Assembly: GCA_039591075.1 (NCBI GenBank)
Contig: JBDHEI010000012.1
Coordinates: 1 to 64,000 of the forward strand
Direction of reading: 5' to 3'
Length of the DNA: 64,000 nt
Source of the DNA: JAOTVV01 sp039591075
GTDB taxonomy: Bacteria > Gemmatimonadota > Gemmatimonadetes > Gemmatimonadales > GWC2-71-9
The notes under the pieces were generated by a model that worked only from the letters and a program-made list of their open reading frames with translations, did not search any database and had not been told where the DNA came from. Each line of letters begins with the position of its first letter. Position 1 is the first letter of the stretch. Positions 22,934 through 32,103 of the stretch are shown here, one piece after another. Made by a program: the position numbers and the translations under genes.

Positions 22934-25006
22934 TTACCCCACCCTGAACAACTCGATGCCCCGCTCGTACCGCCGCTCCACGCGGCGGCGGAGCGGCTGG
23001 TGGGCCTGTGCCGAGAGACTGGGATCGTTCCCGATGAGCGCCAGCGCGGCACGGCGCGCCAGCAGTACGAGGTCGGCATCCCGTTCGAGATCGGTGAATC
23101 GCAGGTTGATCCCACCCGCCTGTCGGGTGCCCGCCAGCTCCCCCATGCCGCGATCCTTGAGATCCAGCTCGGCGATCTTGAAGCCGTCGGTCGTGCGGGC
23201 GAACGGTTGAAGCCGGGACCGCTGCTCCGGTACGTCGGTGAGCAAGACACAATGGCTCTCGTCCGCGCCCCGCCCCACCCGGCCACGCAGCTGATGCAGC
23301 TGTGCCAGACCGAAGCGCTCCGGATGCTCGATGACCATCACGGTGGCGTTGGGGACGTCGATCCCCACCTCGACGACCGTCGTGGCCACGAGCACGTCGA
23401 CCTCTCCGTCCCGGAACGCCCGCATGACGGCATCCCGCTCGTCCCCTTTCATCCGCCCGTGCACGAGATCGACGGTCAGCGGCGCGAGCTCGCCCTTCAA
23501 CTGATCGGCCATGGTGGTGGCGGCCTTGAGGTCGACCTTCTCCGATTCGTCGATCACGGGGTAGACGACGTAGGCCTGACGACCCGCCTGGCAGCGCTCT
23601 GTGAGAAACGCATAGACATTCTGGCGGTCGCGACCGGTCCGCACCCCGGTCTTCACCGGGCGCTGCCCCTTGGGCTTCTGCTTGAGCGTCGAGATGTCGA
23701 GGTCACCGTACAACGTGAGCGCGAGGGTTCTCGGAATCGGGGTGGCTGAGAGAAGGAGCACGTCGGGTGCCTCCCCCTTCTCGATCAGGGCCGCCCGCTG
23801 CTCCACGCCAAACCGATGCTGCTCGTCAATGACCACGAGCCCGAGCCGCTGAAAGTCGGTCTGCTCCTGAAACAGGGCGTGCGTGCCCACGATGACACGC
23901 GCGCCCCCGTCGGCGATCCGACCGCGGATCGCCGCCTTCTCGGAGGGGGACAGCCGACCCAAGAGGATCTCGGGCATGATGCCCAGCGGAGCGAGAAACT
24001 CGGTCAGCGTGCGCCCGTGTTGCTCGGTGAGCAGCTCCGTTGGCGCCATGACCACGGCCTGATAGTCGTTCTCGACCGCGAGCAGCATCGCGAAGAGCGC
24101 CACGACCGTCTTTCCCGTACCGACGTCACCCATGAGCAGTCGGTGCATGCGCTTGTCGCCGATCATGTCCGCCGTGATTTCGCGAACGGCGCGTTTTTGG
24201 TCGGCCGTGAGGTCGAACGGCAGCGTGTCCTTGAGCCGCGACGTGTGCGTCTTCCGGAGCGCGAAGCGCGGTCCTTTGTGCGCGCTCTTGGCGAGGTGAC
24301 GGGCGCGCGACACGACGAGCTGCAGGTCGAACAGCTCGTCGAGTGCCAGCCGCCGCCGGCCCTGCTCCCACTCTCCGGAGCGCGTCGGGCGGTGGACGGC
24401 GCGCAGCGCTTCGTTGAGCGTTGCAGCGCCGGCTTCGCGACGCAGCGATTCCGGGAGCGAGTCGCTCACCACCGCGAGCATCGTCTCGAGATGCTCCGCC
24501 ACGATCCGTCGGACTTGCCGGTGGGTCAGCCCCTCCGTTGCCGGATAGACCGGCAAGACGAGGCCTTGGCCGTTCGTCCCCTCGCCGTCTCCCTCCCCGG
24601 CGTCGGCGAGGACAATCTGCTCCCGCGGCGCGACCTGGCGACCGTGATAGTACTTGACCGGGCCGGTGACCAGCAGCAGCTGTCCCGGCTTGATGCTCCG
24701 ATCGAGAAATGCCTGGCCCGGCCACGCGCACTCGATCACGCCGGTGTCGTCTCGCAACACCGCGCGGAAGATCCGCAGGCGCCGACGGGTGGGCACCACC
24801 CCCTTCGACACCACACGCCCCACCAGCGTCACCTCCATGCCTACGGTGGCCTTGGCAATCGGCGTCACCGTCGTGGCATCGAGATAGCGATGGGGGATGT
24901 GGTACAGAAGGTCTTCCACCGTGCGCACGCCGAGCCGGGCGAAGGCATCGGCGCGCTGTGGGCCGACACCCTTGAGAAACTGAACGGGTGTATCCGCCTG
25001 GAGCAT
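22934..25006 (-). CDS. recG: ATP-dependent DNA helicase RecG
   Basis: Branch-migration helicase that rescues stalled forks and processes Holliday junctions. The 690 residues comprise the N-terminal wedge/OB domain (VTLVGRVVSKGVVPTRR), the SF2 helicase core with Walker A GDVGTGKT, the RecG-type DEQH box (VVIDEQHRFGVEQR), SATPIPRTLALT (motif III), and motif VI QLRGRVGRG, ending in the C-terminal TRAM-like region with DLKDRGMGELAGTRQAG. The ATG at 25006 shares one base with the ftsY stop (TGATG). Length is normal. Confidence 0.96.
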   Translation of the reverse strand: MLQADTPVQFLKGVGPQRADAFARLGVRTVEDLLYHIPHRYLDATTVTPIAKATVGMEVTLVGRVVSKGVVPTRRRLRIFRAVLRDDTGVIECAWPGQAFLDRSIKPGQLLLVTGPVKYYHGRQVAPREQIVLADAGEGDGEGTNGQGLVLPVYPATEGLTHRQVRRIVAEHLETMLAVVSDSLPESLRREAGAATLNEALRAVHRPTRSGEWEQGRRRLALDELFDLQLVVSRARHLAKSAHKGPRFALRKTHTSRLKDTLPFDLTADQKRAVREITADMIGDKRMHRLLMGDVGTGKTVVALFAMLLAVENDYQAVVMAPTELLTEQHGRTLTEFLAPLGIMPEILLGRLSPSEKAAIRGRIADGGARVIVGTHALFQEQTDFQRLGLVVIDEQHRFGVEQRAALIEKGEAPDVLLLSATPIPRTLALTLYGDLDISTLKQKPKGQRPVKTGVRTGRDRQNVYAFLTERCQAGRQAYVVYPVIDESEKVDLKAATTMADQLKGELAPLTVDLVHGRMKGDERDAVMRAFRDGEVDVLVATTVVEVGIDVPNATVMVIEHPERFGLAQLHQLRGRVGRGADESHCVLLTDVPEQRSRLQPFARTTDGFKIAELDLKDRGMGELAGTRQAGGINLRFTDLERDADLVLLARRAALALIGNDPSLSAQAHQPLRRRVERRYERGIELFRVG

Positions 25007-25902
25007 CAGTCGGCCAGGAGCCGCTCGGCAAACCGGGCGGGACTGAAGGTCTCCAGATCGGCGAGTCCCTCGCCCACGCCGACGAACCGAATAGGCAGCC
25101 CGAGCTCATGCTGGACCCGCAGCACCGCCCCACCCTTGGCCGTGCCGTCCAACTTGGTCAGCACGATGCCCGTGAGCGGGACGGTCTGGGAGAAGAGCCG
25201 CCCCTGCTGAAAGGCGTTCTGCCCCACCGTGGCATCCAGCACGAGAAGACTCTCGTGCGGCGCGCCGACGCGTTTCCGGCTCACGACACGGGCAATCTTC
25301 TTGAGTTCGTCCATGAGGTCGCCGTGCGTGTGAAGACGCCCCGCGGTGTCGATCAACACCGCGTCCACACCGCGAGCCGTGGCCGCCTCGATCGCGTCGA
25401 ACGCCACCGCAGCCGGGTCGCCCCCCTGGGAGCCCGCCACGATCGGGACGTCGAGCCGGTCGGCCCAGATGCGCAGCTGCTCGCGGGCGCCGGCCCGGAA
25501 CGTGTCGGCTGCCGCGAGCAGCACGGATCGGCCCTCACGCCCGAGCCCGTGCGCCAGCTTGGCGATCGTGGTCGTCTTGCCCACGCCGTTTACCCCGAAG
25601 ATGAGGATCACCGCGGGCCCCGTACCGTCACCCAATTCGAGCCCGGTCGCCGCCGAGACCGAGGGTAGGTAGCCGGCGACGCGCTCGGTGAGCCAGGCGC
25701 GCACCGCCGCCTCCGACTTGAGCGCCCCCCGCCTGAGCTGTCCCTCCAGGTCCTCCGCGATGTCGAGGGCGGCAGGACCGAAATCCGCTTCCACGAGCAC
25801 CCGCTCTACGCCTTCCAGGGTTTCGTGGTCGAGCCCCTTCACCAACACCGTCACGTCGGTCAGCGCCACTTCTTTGATCCGCTGCCACAGACCCTTCCTC
25901 AT
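25006..25902 (-). CDS. ftsY: Signal recognition particle receptor FtsY
   Basis: SRP receptor GTPase delivering ribosome-nascent chains to the inner membrane. The 298-residue form holds only the N and G domains: a helical N domain (VEADFGPAALDIAEDLEGQL), P-loop GVNGVGKTTTIAKLA, AADTFRAGAREQL, DTAGRLHTHGDLMDEL, TKLDGTAKGG and GVGEGLADLETF. The long acidic N-terminal A domain of the E. coli protein is absent, as in many bacteria. The ATG at 25902 overlaps the stop of the upstream membrane-protein gene by 4 bases. Confidence 0.95.
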   Translation of the reverse strand: MRKGLWQRIKEVALTDVTVLVKGLDHETLEGVERVLVEADFGPAALDIAEDLEGQLRRGALKSEAAVRAWLTERVAGYLPSVSAATGLELGDGTGPAVILIFGVNGVGKTTTIAKLAHGLGREGRSVLLAAADTFRAGAREQLRIWADRLDVPIVAGSQGGDPAAVAFDAIEAATARGVDAVLIDTAGRLHTHGDLMDELKKIARVVSRKRVGAPHESLLVLDATVGQNAFQQGRLFSQTVPLTGIVLTKLDGTAKGGAVLRVQHELGLPIRFVGVGEGLADLETFSPARFAERLLAD

Positions 25903-27710
25903 GGCAAGCCTCGGCGCTGCCGCCATGCCCACTCACCCACGAACGCCACAATCACCAGCGCGAACGCCCACCACCGTTGCCGCAAATAGGCTTCCATGCG
26001 CGACGTCACTCCATCCGTCGGCCGCTCCGATCGCACCACGCGGTCGCGCGGGGGCCACTCGTCGGAGTACTCCTCGATCACGATCGATCCCCGCTCCCCG
26101 TCCCACTGCCACTGGTAGGTACCGGGATCGAGCGAGGCGCTGGCTCTGCCCTCGACATCGAAGCGGAGCACAACCACGGCGTCGGCCGTGGCGCTTCGCA
26201 GGGTCACGGCCACCGAGTCCGGCGGCGAATCCCCGCGCCACTGAAAGACGACCGGGACTCCGCGCTGCACCACGCGCAATACGTCGAGCCGACCACGTCG
26301 GGCAGGGCGATCAGACGCCAGCAACCAGTCGGTACCGGCCGCCACCAGCGTACGGAACGCCTCGAGCCCCGCACCGCCACGCAGCATCCAGCGGTAGAAG
26401 CCATCACCTCCCGTCACCAATTCGCGCCGGCCGCCACTCGTCGATCCGACCACGAGGGGGCGCGGCGGGCCACGCCGCCCCTCGCGTGCGGCGAGAACCG
26501 TCCAGCTGTCCGCCGCCCCGCGCCCCGCGGTGGCAGCGAGGAGCGGCGGCAGAGAATCCCACTCCACCCACGCCAGGTCGGCGAGGAGCGGCGAGGAGGG
26601 GACGGGACCGGACAGGTACCACTCCCCGACCTGCGGAGCCTCGCCCTCGACCGACCACCACCACACCGGGGTCGTGCCGGGGACCCCCCACGCGGTGAGA
26701 TCGCCCCGCGCCACCACGAGCGACGCACCGGTGACCGCCCGACGGATGGTCGTCGCGGTCACGCCCGTTCCCTTCCGGGTCTCGATCCACGACTCCTCCG
26801 CCACGCGGGCGAATCCGCGGACCGGCACGCCGGACACGTCGGTCACGACGGCCGCAAGAAAGCGTCCGTCCCAGTCGGGCGGATCCAGTATGACCACAAT
26901 GGGCGCCACGTCCGTCACCGTGATCGTGCGGAGCCGAACATTGTCACGCAATTCCACGTCGCCGTCCGCGGCGACCCGAAACGCCACCACGTGGGTCCCG
27001 GGAGCCAACGTCCGCGGAGGGAGCACGACCGTGCGACGCACCGTGGTCGGCGGGGGCGGCAGATCGAATTGCCCGCCGCGAAGGCGCCGACCGTCGAGGG
27101 TGACGTCCAGGCTCACCCTGCCACCGAACTGGCCCCAGGTGCCGATGACCATCGAGGCCACCACGGAGTCGTCACGGGCCACCATGGTCGGCAGGTCCAC
27201 GTGCAACAGGGCCAGGCCAGGCAGGTCACGGCGCGGTAAGACCACCATCCCGACGCCGGTCAGGAGCTGCGGCGGAATCGTAGCGAGATCGGTGAGTTCC
27301 CCATCGGTCACCACCGTGACGGGGCCACCAAGGCCCCGTGCAACCGTGAGGGCCTCGCGGAGCCGCGAGTCGCCATCGAGCGGAACCGAGTCCTCGACGG
27401 GCCCGACCGTGGCGCCGAACCCCAAGATGCGGCCACGTGGGCCAGCGATCCGGCGGGCTGTGTCGCGAGCGGTCTCCCACTGCCCACCGGCCGCATGAAA
27501 ACTCAGGGACCGGTCCAACAGGACGGTCGTCCGCCCGGGCGTGGCGTCGTCCAGCCAGCTGGGATTGAGCAGCAGGAGGGCCAGCAGCCCGAGACCCACG
27601 GCGCGAAGCGTCGCGAGCCCCACTCCCTCGGCGCCCAGATCTTCGCGTAGCACATAGATCCAGACACCGAGCGCGAACGCGGCGGCGACAATCGCGACGA
27701 TCAGCAGCAT
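25899..27710 (-). CDS. Membrane protein with von Willebrand A-like domain, function unknown
   Basis: A 603-residue protein with two N-terminal membrane helices (residues 2-21 and 29-49), a central soluble part and a C-terminal helix (about 580-597) followed by a basic tail. Directly after the second helix comes LLDRSLSF, a DxSxS MIDAS motif (Asp66, Ser68, Ser70), and VTVVTDGELTD later supplies a second MIDAS-like Asp, so the region resembles BatA-type vWA proteins. The rest is rich in beta strands. It has the usual BatA-like layout of helices at both ends, but no MoxR ATPase gene is adjacent. Its stop overlaps the ftsY start, implying coupling to membrane-targeting machinery. The role is unknown. 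Confidence 0.75.
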   Translation of the reverse strand: MLLIVAIVAAAFALGVWIYVLREDLGAEGVGLATLRAVGLGLLALLLLNPSWLDDATPGRTTVLLDRSLSFHAAGGQWETARDTARRIAGPRGRILGFGATVGPVEDSVPLDGDSRLREALTVARGLGGPVTVVTDGELTDLATIPPQLLTGVGMVVLPRRDLPGLALLHVDLPTMVARDDSVVASMVIGTWGQFGGRVSLDVTLDGRRLRGGQFDLPPPPTTVRRTVVLPPRTLAPGTHVVAFRVAADGDVELRDNVRLRTITVTDVAPIVVILDPPDWDGRFLAAVVTDVSGVPVRGFARVAEESWIETRKGTGVTATTIRRAVTGASLVVARGDLTAWGVPGTTPVWWWSVEGEAPQVGEWYLSGPVPSSPLLADLAWVEWDSLPPLLAATAGRGAADSWTVLAAREGRRGPPRPLVVGSTSGGRRELVTGGDGFYRWMLRGGAGLEAFRTLVAAGTDWLLASDRPARRGRLDVLRVVQRGVPVVFQWRGDSPPDSVAVTLRSATADAVVVLRFDVEGRASASLDPGTYQWQWDGERGSIVIEEYSDEWPPRDRVVRSERPTDGVTSRMEAYLRQRWWAFALVIVAFVGEWAWRQRRGLP

Positions 27711-27731
27711 GGGTCCGACCGTTCAGGGCAT

Positions 27732-27767
27732 CGGATCACGGGGTACGTCACCATCGCCCCCGATCCG
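27732..27767. other. Inverted repeat between the M23 peptidase gene and the vWA-like gene
   Basis: CGGATC (27732-27737) and GATCCG (27762-27767) flank GGGG/CCCC arms, giving a possible stem of about 10 base pairs. No T-run follows on the minus strand, so intrinsic termination is doubtful. It fills most of the 64-base gap, which otherwise holds no recognisable promoter. Confidence 0.3.
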
Positions 27768-27774
27768 TCGGCCG

Positions 27775-29037
27775 TCAGTCGAGTCCGGCCGCGATGGTGG
27801 AAGCCGCTGGAGGGGCGAGCAGCCTGTCGTAGCGGAGTTTCAGTGAATCGAACTCGGCACGCCGCGCCTTCGGAACGGGGTCGCCTTCCCCGAAGCGCAC
27901 GGCCGTTCGCGGGTCGACGTGCCGACCGTTCTTTAGGAACTCGTAGTGCAGGTGGGGCGCCGTGGCTAGCCCCGACATTCCCACATACCCGATCACCTGG
28001 CTCTGCCGCACCCGTGCTCCAGCGTGGATGCCCGAGGCCAGGCTGCGCATGTGCGCATAGCGCGTCTCGATACCCTTGGGATGGCGAATCACGACCACGA
28101 TCCCGTAGCCACCCCAGCGGTTGGCGCGCACCACCGTTCCGTCGCCCGTGGCCATGATCGGTGTGCCACTTGCCGCCGAGTAGTCCACCCCAAGATGAGG
28201 CCGGCTCTGCTTGAGAATGGGATGGTAGCGGTTGCGCGAAAACCCCGACGAGATCCTCCGGAACTCGGCGGGGTAGAGCTTGAACGCACGCCGCAGTGAG
28301 TGCCCGTCGGCGGAATAGTAGGCGTTGAACCCCCGGTCATCGGTCATGACGTAGGCCGAGTTCTCCGCGCCGCGCGTCTCGACCTTGGCTGCGAGAATCC
28401 GGCCGAACCGCACGTCCCCGAGATCGGACGTGAGACGCTCGTAGGCGATCTCGAAGCCGTCGCCGGGGTAGTTGTCCCGCGTGAAGTCGACCACCCATCC
28501 GAACACGCCGTCGGCCAGATCCCAGGTGAGGCGCGCCCGTTCTGCCGGTGGCAGTACCTCGTCGGGTACCAACCCCTCCACGGTCTCGTACAACGAGGAT
28601 CGAATCTGGCCCCGGGCGATCTCGGTATTGACGGTCCAGTAGATCGGCTGGGACTCGCCGAGCCATCCCACGTCCACGTCCCGCTTCAGCCGGAGGATCT
28701 GCTCGCTCCCGAGCCGTACCGTCACACGCTCCGGTGCCGGCTGGTTGAGCACGTACCGAAACGCGAACACCTGGCCCGCGCGGACCCGTCTGGGATCGAT
28801 GGGCTCGGCTGCCTCGAGGAGTTGCAGGAGCTCGGGTCCGATGATGTTGTGGCGCGCGAATAGGTGGGAAAGCGTCTCGCTGGACTTGAGCGTATCGCTT
28901 CGCTCCTCATAGGCCGTCGAGACAACGAGCGGCGGTGCAACCGGCAGGTCATCACCGCCGAAGACGCTCGTCCCGATGCGAACGAGCGCGATGCCGGCGG
29001 CGAGCCCGCCGGCGACGCGAAGCGCGCGCTGGTGCAT
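27775..29037 (-). CDS. M23 (LytM-type) murein endopeptidase
   Basis: A 420-residue exported peptidase expected to cut peptidoglycan crosslinks or to regulate such cleavage. The N-terminus has a hydrophobic signal/anchor (about residues 8-24), followed by a LysM/opacity-like region (TLSHLFARHNI) and a long stalk, then the LytM domain with HLGVDYSA (zinc ligands His and Asp) and the C-terminal HLHYEF (catalytic and ligand His), so it looks enzymatically active like MepM. The ATG at 29037 shares a base with the ftsZ stop, so it is translationally coupled to ftsZ and is the last gene of the division cluster. Confidence 0.92.
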   Translation of the reverse strand: MHQRALRVAGGLAAGIALVRIGTSVFGGDDLPVAPPLVVSTAYEERSDTLKSSETLSHLFARHNIIGPELLQLLEAAEPIDPRRVRAGQVFAFRYVLNQPAPERVTVRLGSEQILRLKRDVDVGWLGESQPIYWTVNTEIARGQIRSSLYETVEGLVPDEVLPPAERARLTWDLADGVFGWVVDFTRDNYPGDGFEIAYERLTSDLGDVRFGRILAAKVETRGAENSAYVMTDDRGFNAYYSADGHSLRRAFKLYPAEFRRISSGFSRNRYHPILKQSRPHLGVDYSAASGTPIMATGDGTVVRANRWGGYGIVVVIRHPKGIETRYAHMRSLASGIHAGARVRQSQVIGYVGMSGLATAPHLHYEFLKNGRHVDPRTAVRFGEGDPVPKARRAEFDSLKLRYDRLLAPPAASTIAAGLD

Positions 29038-30173
29038 CAGTCCATCTGGCGCCGGATGAACGTCGGGATCTCCATCTCTCCCACCTCGGCGTCGGGAACG
29101 GGTGGCGTCGGGCTGGTTGGCTGCAACGGCGTGGAGACGCGCTGCGGTCGCTGCGGGAACGGGAGCACGCCGGGCAGCCCGGCTCGGCCGAAGGGTCCCT
29201 CCTGCTGGGTGACGACCTTGTCGAACCCCGTGGCGATCACGGTCACCCGCACCTCACCCGCCATTGCCGGATCGTGCACCGCCCCGAAGATGATCTCCGC
29301 CTGATCGCCCGCCGCATCGTGGATGATCTCGCTGATCTGATTCACCTCGCCCAACGTGAGGTCTTCGCCACCATTGATGTTCACCAGCACGCCGGTCGAC
29401 CCGCCGATCGAGACGTTGTCCAGCAGCGGGCTCGTGATGGCCTGCTGCGCCGCCTCGATGGCCCGGTCCTCACCGCGCCCGACCCCCGTGCCCATGAGGG
29501 CGGAGCCGCCATTCTGCATCACCGTACGGACGTCGGCGAAATCCACGTTCACAAGGCCAGTGATGCTGATGAGGGTCGAGATCCCCTGGGTCGCATGCAA
29601 CAAGACTTCATCGGCCTTCTTGAGGGCCTCCTGGAACGGGACGTTCTTGCCCACCACCGCGAGCAACCGCTCGTTGGGCACCACGATCATCGTGTCGACG
29701 TGTTTCCGCATTTCGGCAATGCCGATTTCGGCCTGCCGCATCCGCTTCCGGCCCTCGAACAGGAACGGCTTGGTCACGATCCCGACCGTCAGGGCCCCCA
29801 CGTCGCGGGCCAGCTGTGCCACGATCGGCGCCGCTCCAGTGCCAGTTCCGCCACCCATACCGCAGGTGACGAACACGAGGTCGGCACCTTCCAGCACGTG
29901 CAGCACGTCGTCGCGATTCTCCTCGATCGCCTGTCGGCCGATCTCCGGACGGGCACCGGCGCCAAGACCCCGGGTCAGCTTCTTGCCGATCTGGGTCTTG
30001 ATGTCCGCTCTGTTGTGGAGGAGTGCCTGCGCGTCCGTGTTGACGGAGATGAACTCCACCCCGGAAAGGCGCTCTTCGATCATCCGGTTCACGGCGTTGC
30101 CTCCACCCCCGCCGATCCCTGCCACCTTCATGCGGGCGTTCTTCGCGATCGATTCCTCGAGTTCGAAGACCAT
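29037..30173 (-). CDS. ftsZ: Cell division protein FtsZ
   Basis: Tubulin-like GTPase forming the Z ring. The 378 residues begin MVFELEESIAKNARMKVAGIGGGGGNAVNRM, carry the GTP-binding GGGTGTG motif at 107-113, the T7-loop NVDFADVRTVMQ, a short Pro-rich linker and the conserved C-terminal peptide EIPTFIRRQMD that binds FtsA. The ATG at 30173 is chosen because a GAGGA site lies 5 bases upstream; a much longer open frame extends upstream but is antisense to nothing conserved and overlaps ftsA. It follows ftsA by 23 bases. Confidence 0.97.
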   Translation of the reverse strand: MVFELEESIAKNARMKVAGIGGGGGNAVNRMIEERLSGVEFISVNTDAQALLHNRADIKTQIGKKLTRGLGAGARPEIGRQAIEENRDDVLHVLEGADLVFVTCGMGGGTGTGAAPIVAQLARDVGALTVGIVTKPFLFEGRKRMRQAEIGIAEMRKHVDTMIVVPNERLLAVVGKNVPFQEALKKADEVLLHATQGISTLISITGLVNVDFADVRTVMQNGGSALMGTGVGRGEDRAIEAAQQAITSPLLDNVSIGGSTGVLVNINGGEDLTLGEVNQISEIIHDAAGDQAEIIFGAVHDPAMAGEVRVTVIATGFDKVVTQQEGPFGRAGLPGVLPFPQRPQRVSTPLQPTSPTPPVPDAEVGEMEIPTFIRRQMD

Positions 30174-30196
30174 GCGTTCCTCGTTGTCGCCTGTGG

Positions 30197-31426
30197 CTAA
30201 AAGAACTCCTGCAGCCAACGCTTCACCGGACCCAAGACCTTGTCCACGGTGGTGTCTCCCGCGGTGTCCCCCAGGGAACGACGCATCCCGTAGAGGGCCA
30301 ACCCTACCGGCACCGCGTACCGCGGAGCCTGCACGCTGTCGACCAATCCCTTGATGCCGCGCTCCGGCACGCCTTTGCGCACCGGCATCGCGAACACCTC
30401 TCGTCCGAGCTCCACGATCCCAGCCATGTGCGCGCCGCCACCTGTCAGCACCACTCCGGCAGCGAGCCGCCCGGCATACCCCGCCTGGCCAATCTGATCG
30501 AGCACCCGACCGAAGATCTCGTCCAGCCGCTGATGAACGATGTGCGCCACCAACTCCCGTTTGGCGTGCCGCGCCCCCTGCCCCGGCGTACCCGGCAACT
30601 CGATCATCTCGTCCGGGTCGACCAGGGGAGTGTACGCGACACCCCACCGTTCCTTCAAGCGTTCCGCGTCGGTCTGCGTGACGCTCAACCCGTGGACCAG
30701 GTCGCTCGTCACGTACGCGCCCGCGCACCGATCCGACGACAGGTGCCTCAGCTTGTGGTCATGGAAGATAGCAACGGTGGTCGAGCCACCGCCAAGCTCC
30801 ACCAGGGCACAGCCGAGTTCCTTCTCTTCGTCGGTCAGCACCGCTTGCGCCGCCGCGAGCGGCTCGAGCACCAGCTCGTGCACCGGGTACCCGGCACGCT
30901 CGACCGCCTTGCGGAGGTTCTGTGCCGACTGCTTGTGCACAGCCATGATCCGCATCTCGACCTCGAGCCGCATGCCGGTCATCCCGACGGGATCGTTGAT
31001 GCCCCCCTGCTTGTCGAGTGTATACTCCTGGGGGATCGGAAGCAGCAGCGCGTGCTCGTCGCCGAGGCTCACGCTCAGCGCGACTTCGTGCACCCGCTTC
31101 ACGTCCGCCGCCTTGACCTCGCTCCCGGTCACGGCCACCAGGCCCTTGGTCACTTGGGTCCGCACGTTCTCGGCGGCGACGCCGCAGTAGACGCCGGTGA
31201 CCTTGGCTCCCGCCATCCGTTCGGCGTCCCGCACCGCGCTCCCCACCGCTCGCGTGGTCTCGTCGATGTCGCGCACCACGCCGCGCCGAACGCCGGTCGT
31301 GCGCGCGAGACCCACGCCGAGGATCTTCGTCGACGCCGACCGCCCCTCGCCCGCGACCTCCGCGATCACGGCGCAGGTCTTCGTGCTGCCGATGTCCAGC
31401 CCGGCGACTACCGATTCACGCTTCAC
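30197..31426 (-). CDS. ftsA: Cell division protein FtsA
   Basis: Actin-like ATPase tethering FtsZ to the membrane. The 409 residues show AGLDIGSTKTCAVIAE (phosphate 1), the 1C domain region, CALVELGGGSTTVAIFHDHKL (phosphate 2) and VVLTGGGAHMAGIVEL (adenosine), ending in an amphipathic tail with KRWLQEFF, the membrane-targeting helix. The GTG at 31426 follows a GGGGGAGA site and overlaps the ftsQ stop by 4 bases. Confidence 0.96.
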   Translation of the reverse strand: MKRESVVAGLDIGSTKTCAVIAEVAGEGRSASTKILGVGLARTTGVRRGVVRDIDETTRAVGSAVRDAERMAGAKVTGVYCGVAAENVRTQVTKGLVAVTGSEVKAADVKRVHEVALSVSLGDEHALLLPIPQEYTLDKQGGINDPVGMTGMRLEVEMRIMAVHKQSAQNLRKAVERAGYPVHELVLEPLAAAQAVLTDEEKELGCALVELGGGSTTVAIFHDHKLRHLSSDRCAGAYVTSDLVHGLSVTQTDAERLKERWGVAYTPLVDPDEMIELPGTPGQGARHAKRELVAHIVHQRLDEIFGRVLDQIGQAGYAGRLAAGVVLTGGGAHMAGIVELGREVFAMPVRKGVPERGIKGLVDSVQAPRYAVPVGLALYGMRRSLGDTAGDTTVDKVLGPVKRWLQEFF

Positions 31427-32103
31427 GCTCTCCCCCGACGTACGACGACCCATCCCTCGAACCGGGCATCGAGCTCCCGAAACGGGATCTCCTGCTGCGT
31501 GAGGTGCAGTCGGACGGCTCGCACGGCTCTAATATCGTCCTCGACCGCGCCCGAGCCCAACAGGACGCGCCGAGTGCCCACCTCCAGAATAACGGATTCG
31601 TCGCGACCGCGCCGGGCGGCATCTACCTGCTCGAACAGCGTCGCATCGGCCCGACGCACCAACGTGAGGATCCGCGTGAGCACCGAATCCGGTCGCTCGA
31701 CGATCGGGAGATCGAACCCCGTCGCCGCGGCGTCGTAGGGAAGCGGATGCCCCGCGCCGTCGAGCGGAATGAGCCCACCGCCCCCGCGCGCAAACGCGAC
31801 CGGCAGTTCCTCGACGACCGTGATGCGGAGCGTCGCCGGGAGGCGCCGCGCCGCGGTGGCCCGCACGATCCCAGGTACCGATTCGGCCCGCTGTTCCAGG
31901 TCACCGAGCGGATCGAACAAGTTGAGGTCGGACGGAAGCCCGAGGCCGGCAAGCACGCGCTCCGGGGCCAGATACCGCACGCCGACCAGCTCGACCTGGC
32001 GCACCCGGAAGAAGTCGATCTGCCGTAGCCCTAGCGGCAACAACACGTACGCCAGCACCACCGTCCCGAGGACGACCGCGAGCAGGGCGACACGCCGCTT
32101 CAT
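31423..32103 (-). CDS. ftsQ: Cell division protein FtsQ
   Basis: Bitopic divisome protein linking early and late division proteins. The 226 residues comprise a short basic N-terminus, one membrane helix (about 5-25), a POTRA domain (VELVGVRYLAPERVLAGLGL) and a beta domain with RLPATLRITVVEELPVAF. FtsQ is divergent in sequence, but the position between murC and ftsA and the POTRA layout support the call. The ATG at 32103 overlaps the murC stop by 4 bases. Confidence 0.9.
   Translation of the reverse strand: MKRRVALLAVVLGTVVLAYVLLPLGLRQIDFFRVRQVELVGVRYLAPERVLAGLGLPSDLNLFDPLGDLEQRAESVPGIVRATAARRLPATLRITVVEELPVAFARGGGGLIPLDGAGHPLPYDAAATGFDLPIVERPDSVLTRILTLVRRADATLFEQVDAARRGRDESVILEVGTRRVLLGSGAVEDDIRAVRAVRLHLTQQEIPFRELDARFEGWVVVRRGRA

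Noticed and set aside
30174..30728. N-terminal extension of the ftsZ frame
   Set aside because: Overlaps ftsA in another frame and is Arg/Gly-rich with no homology-like pattern; ATG 30173 with a GAGGA site gives the normal FtsZ start.
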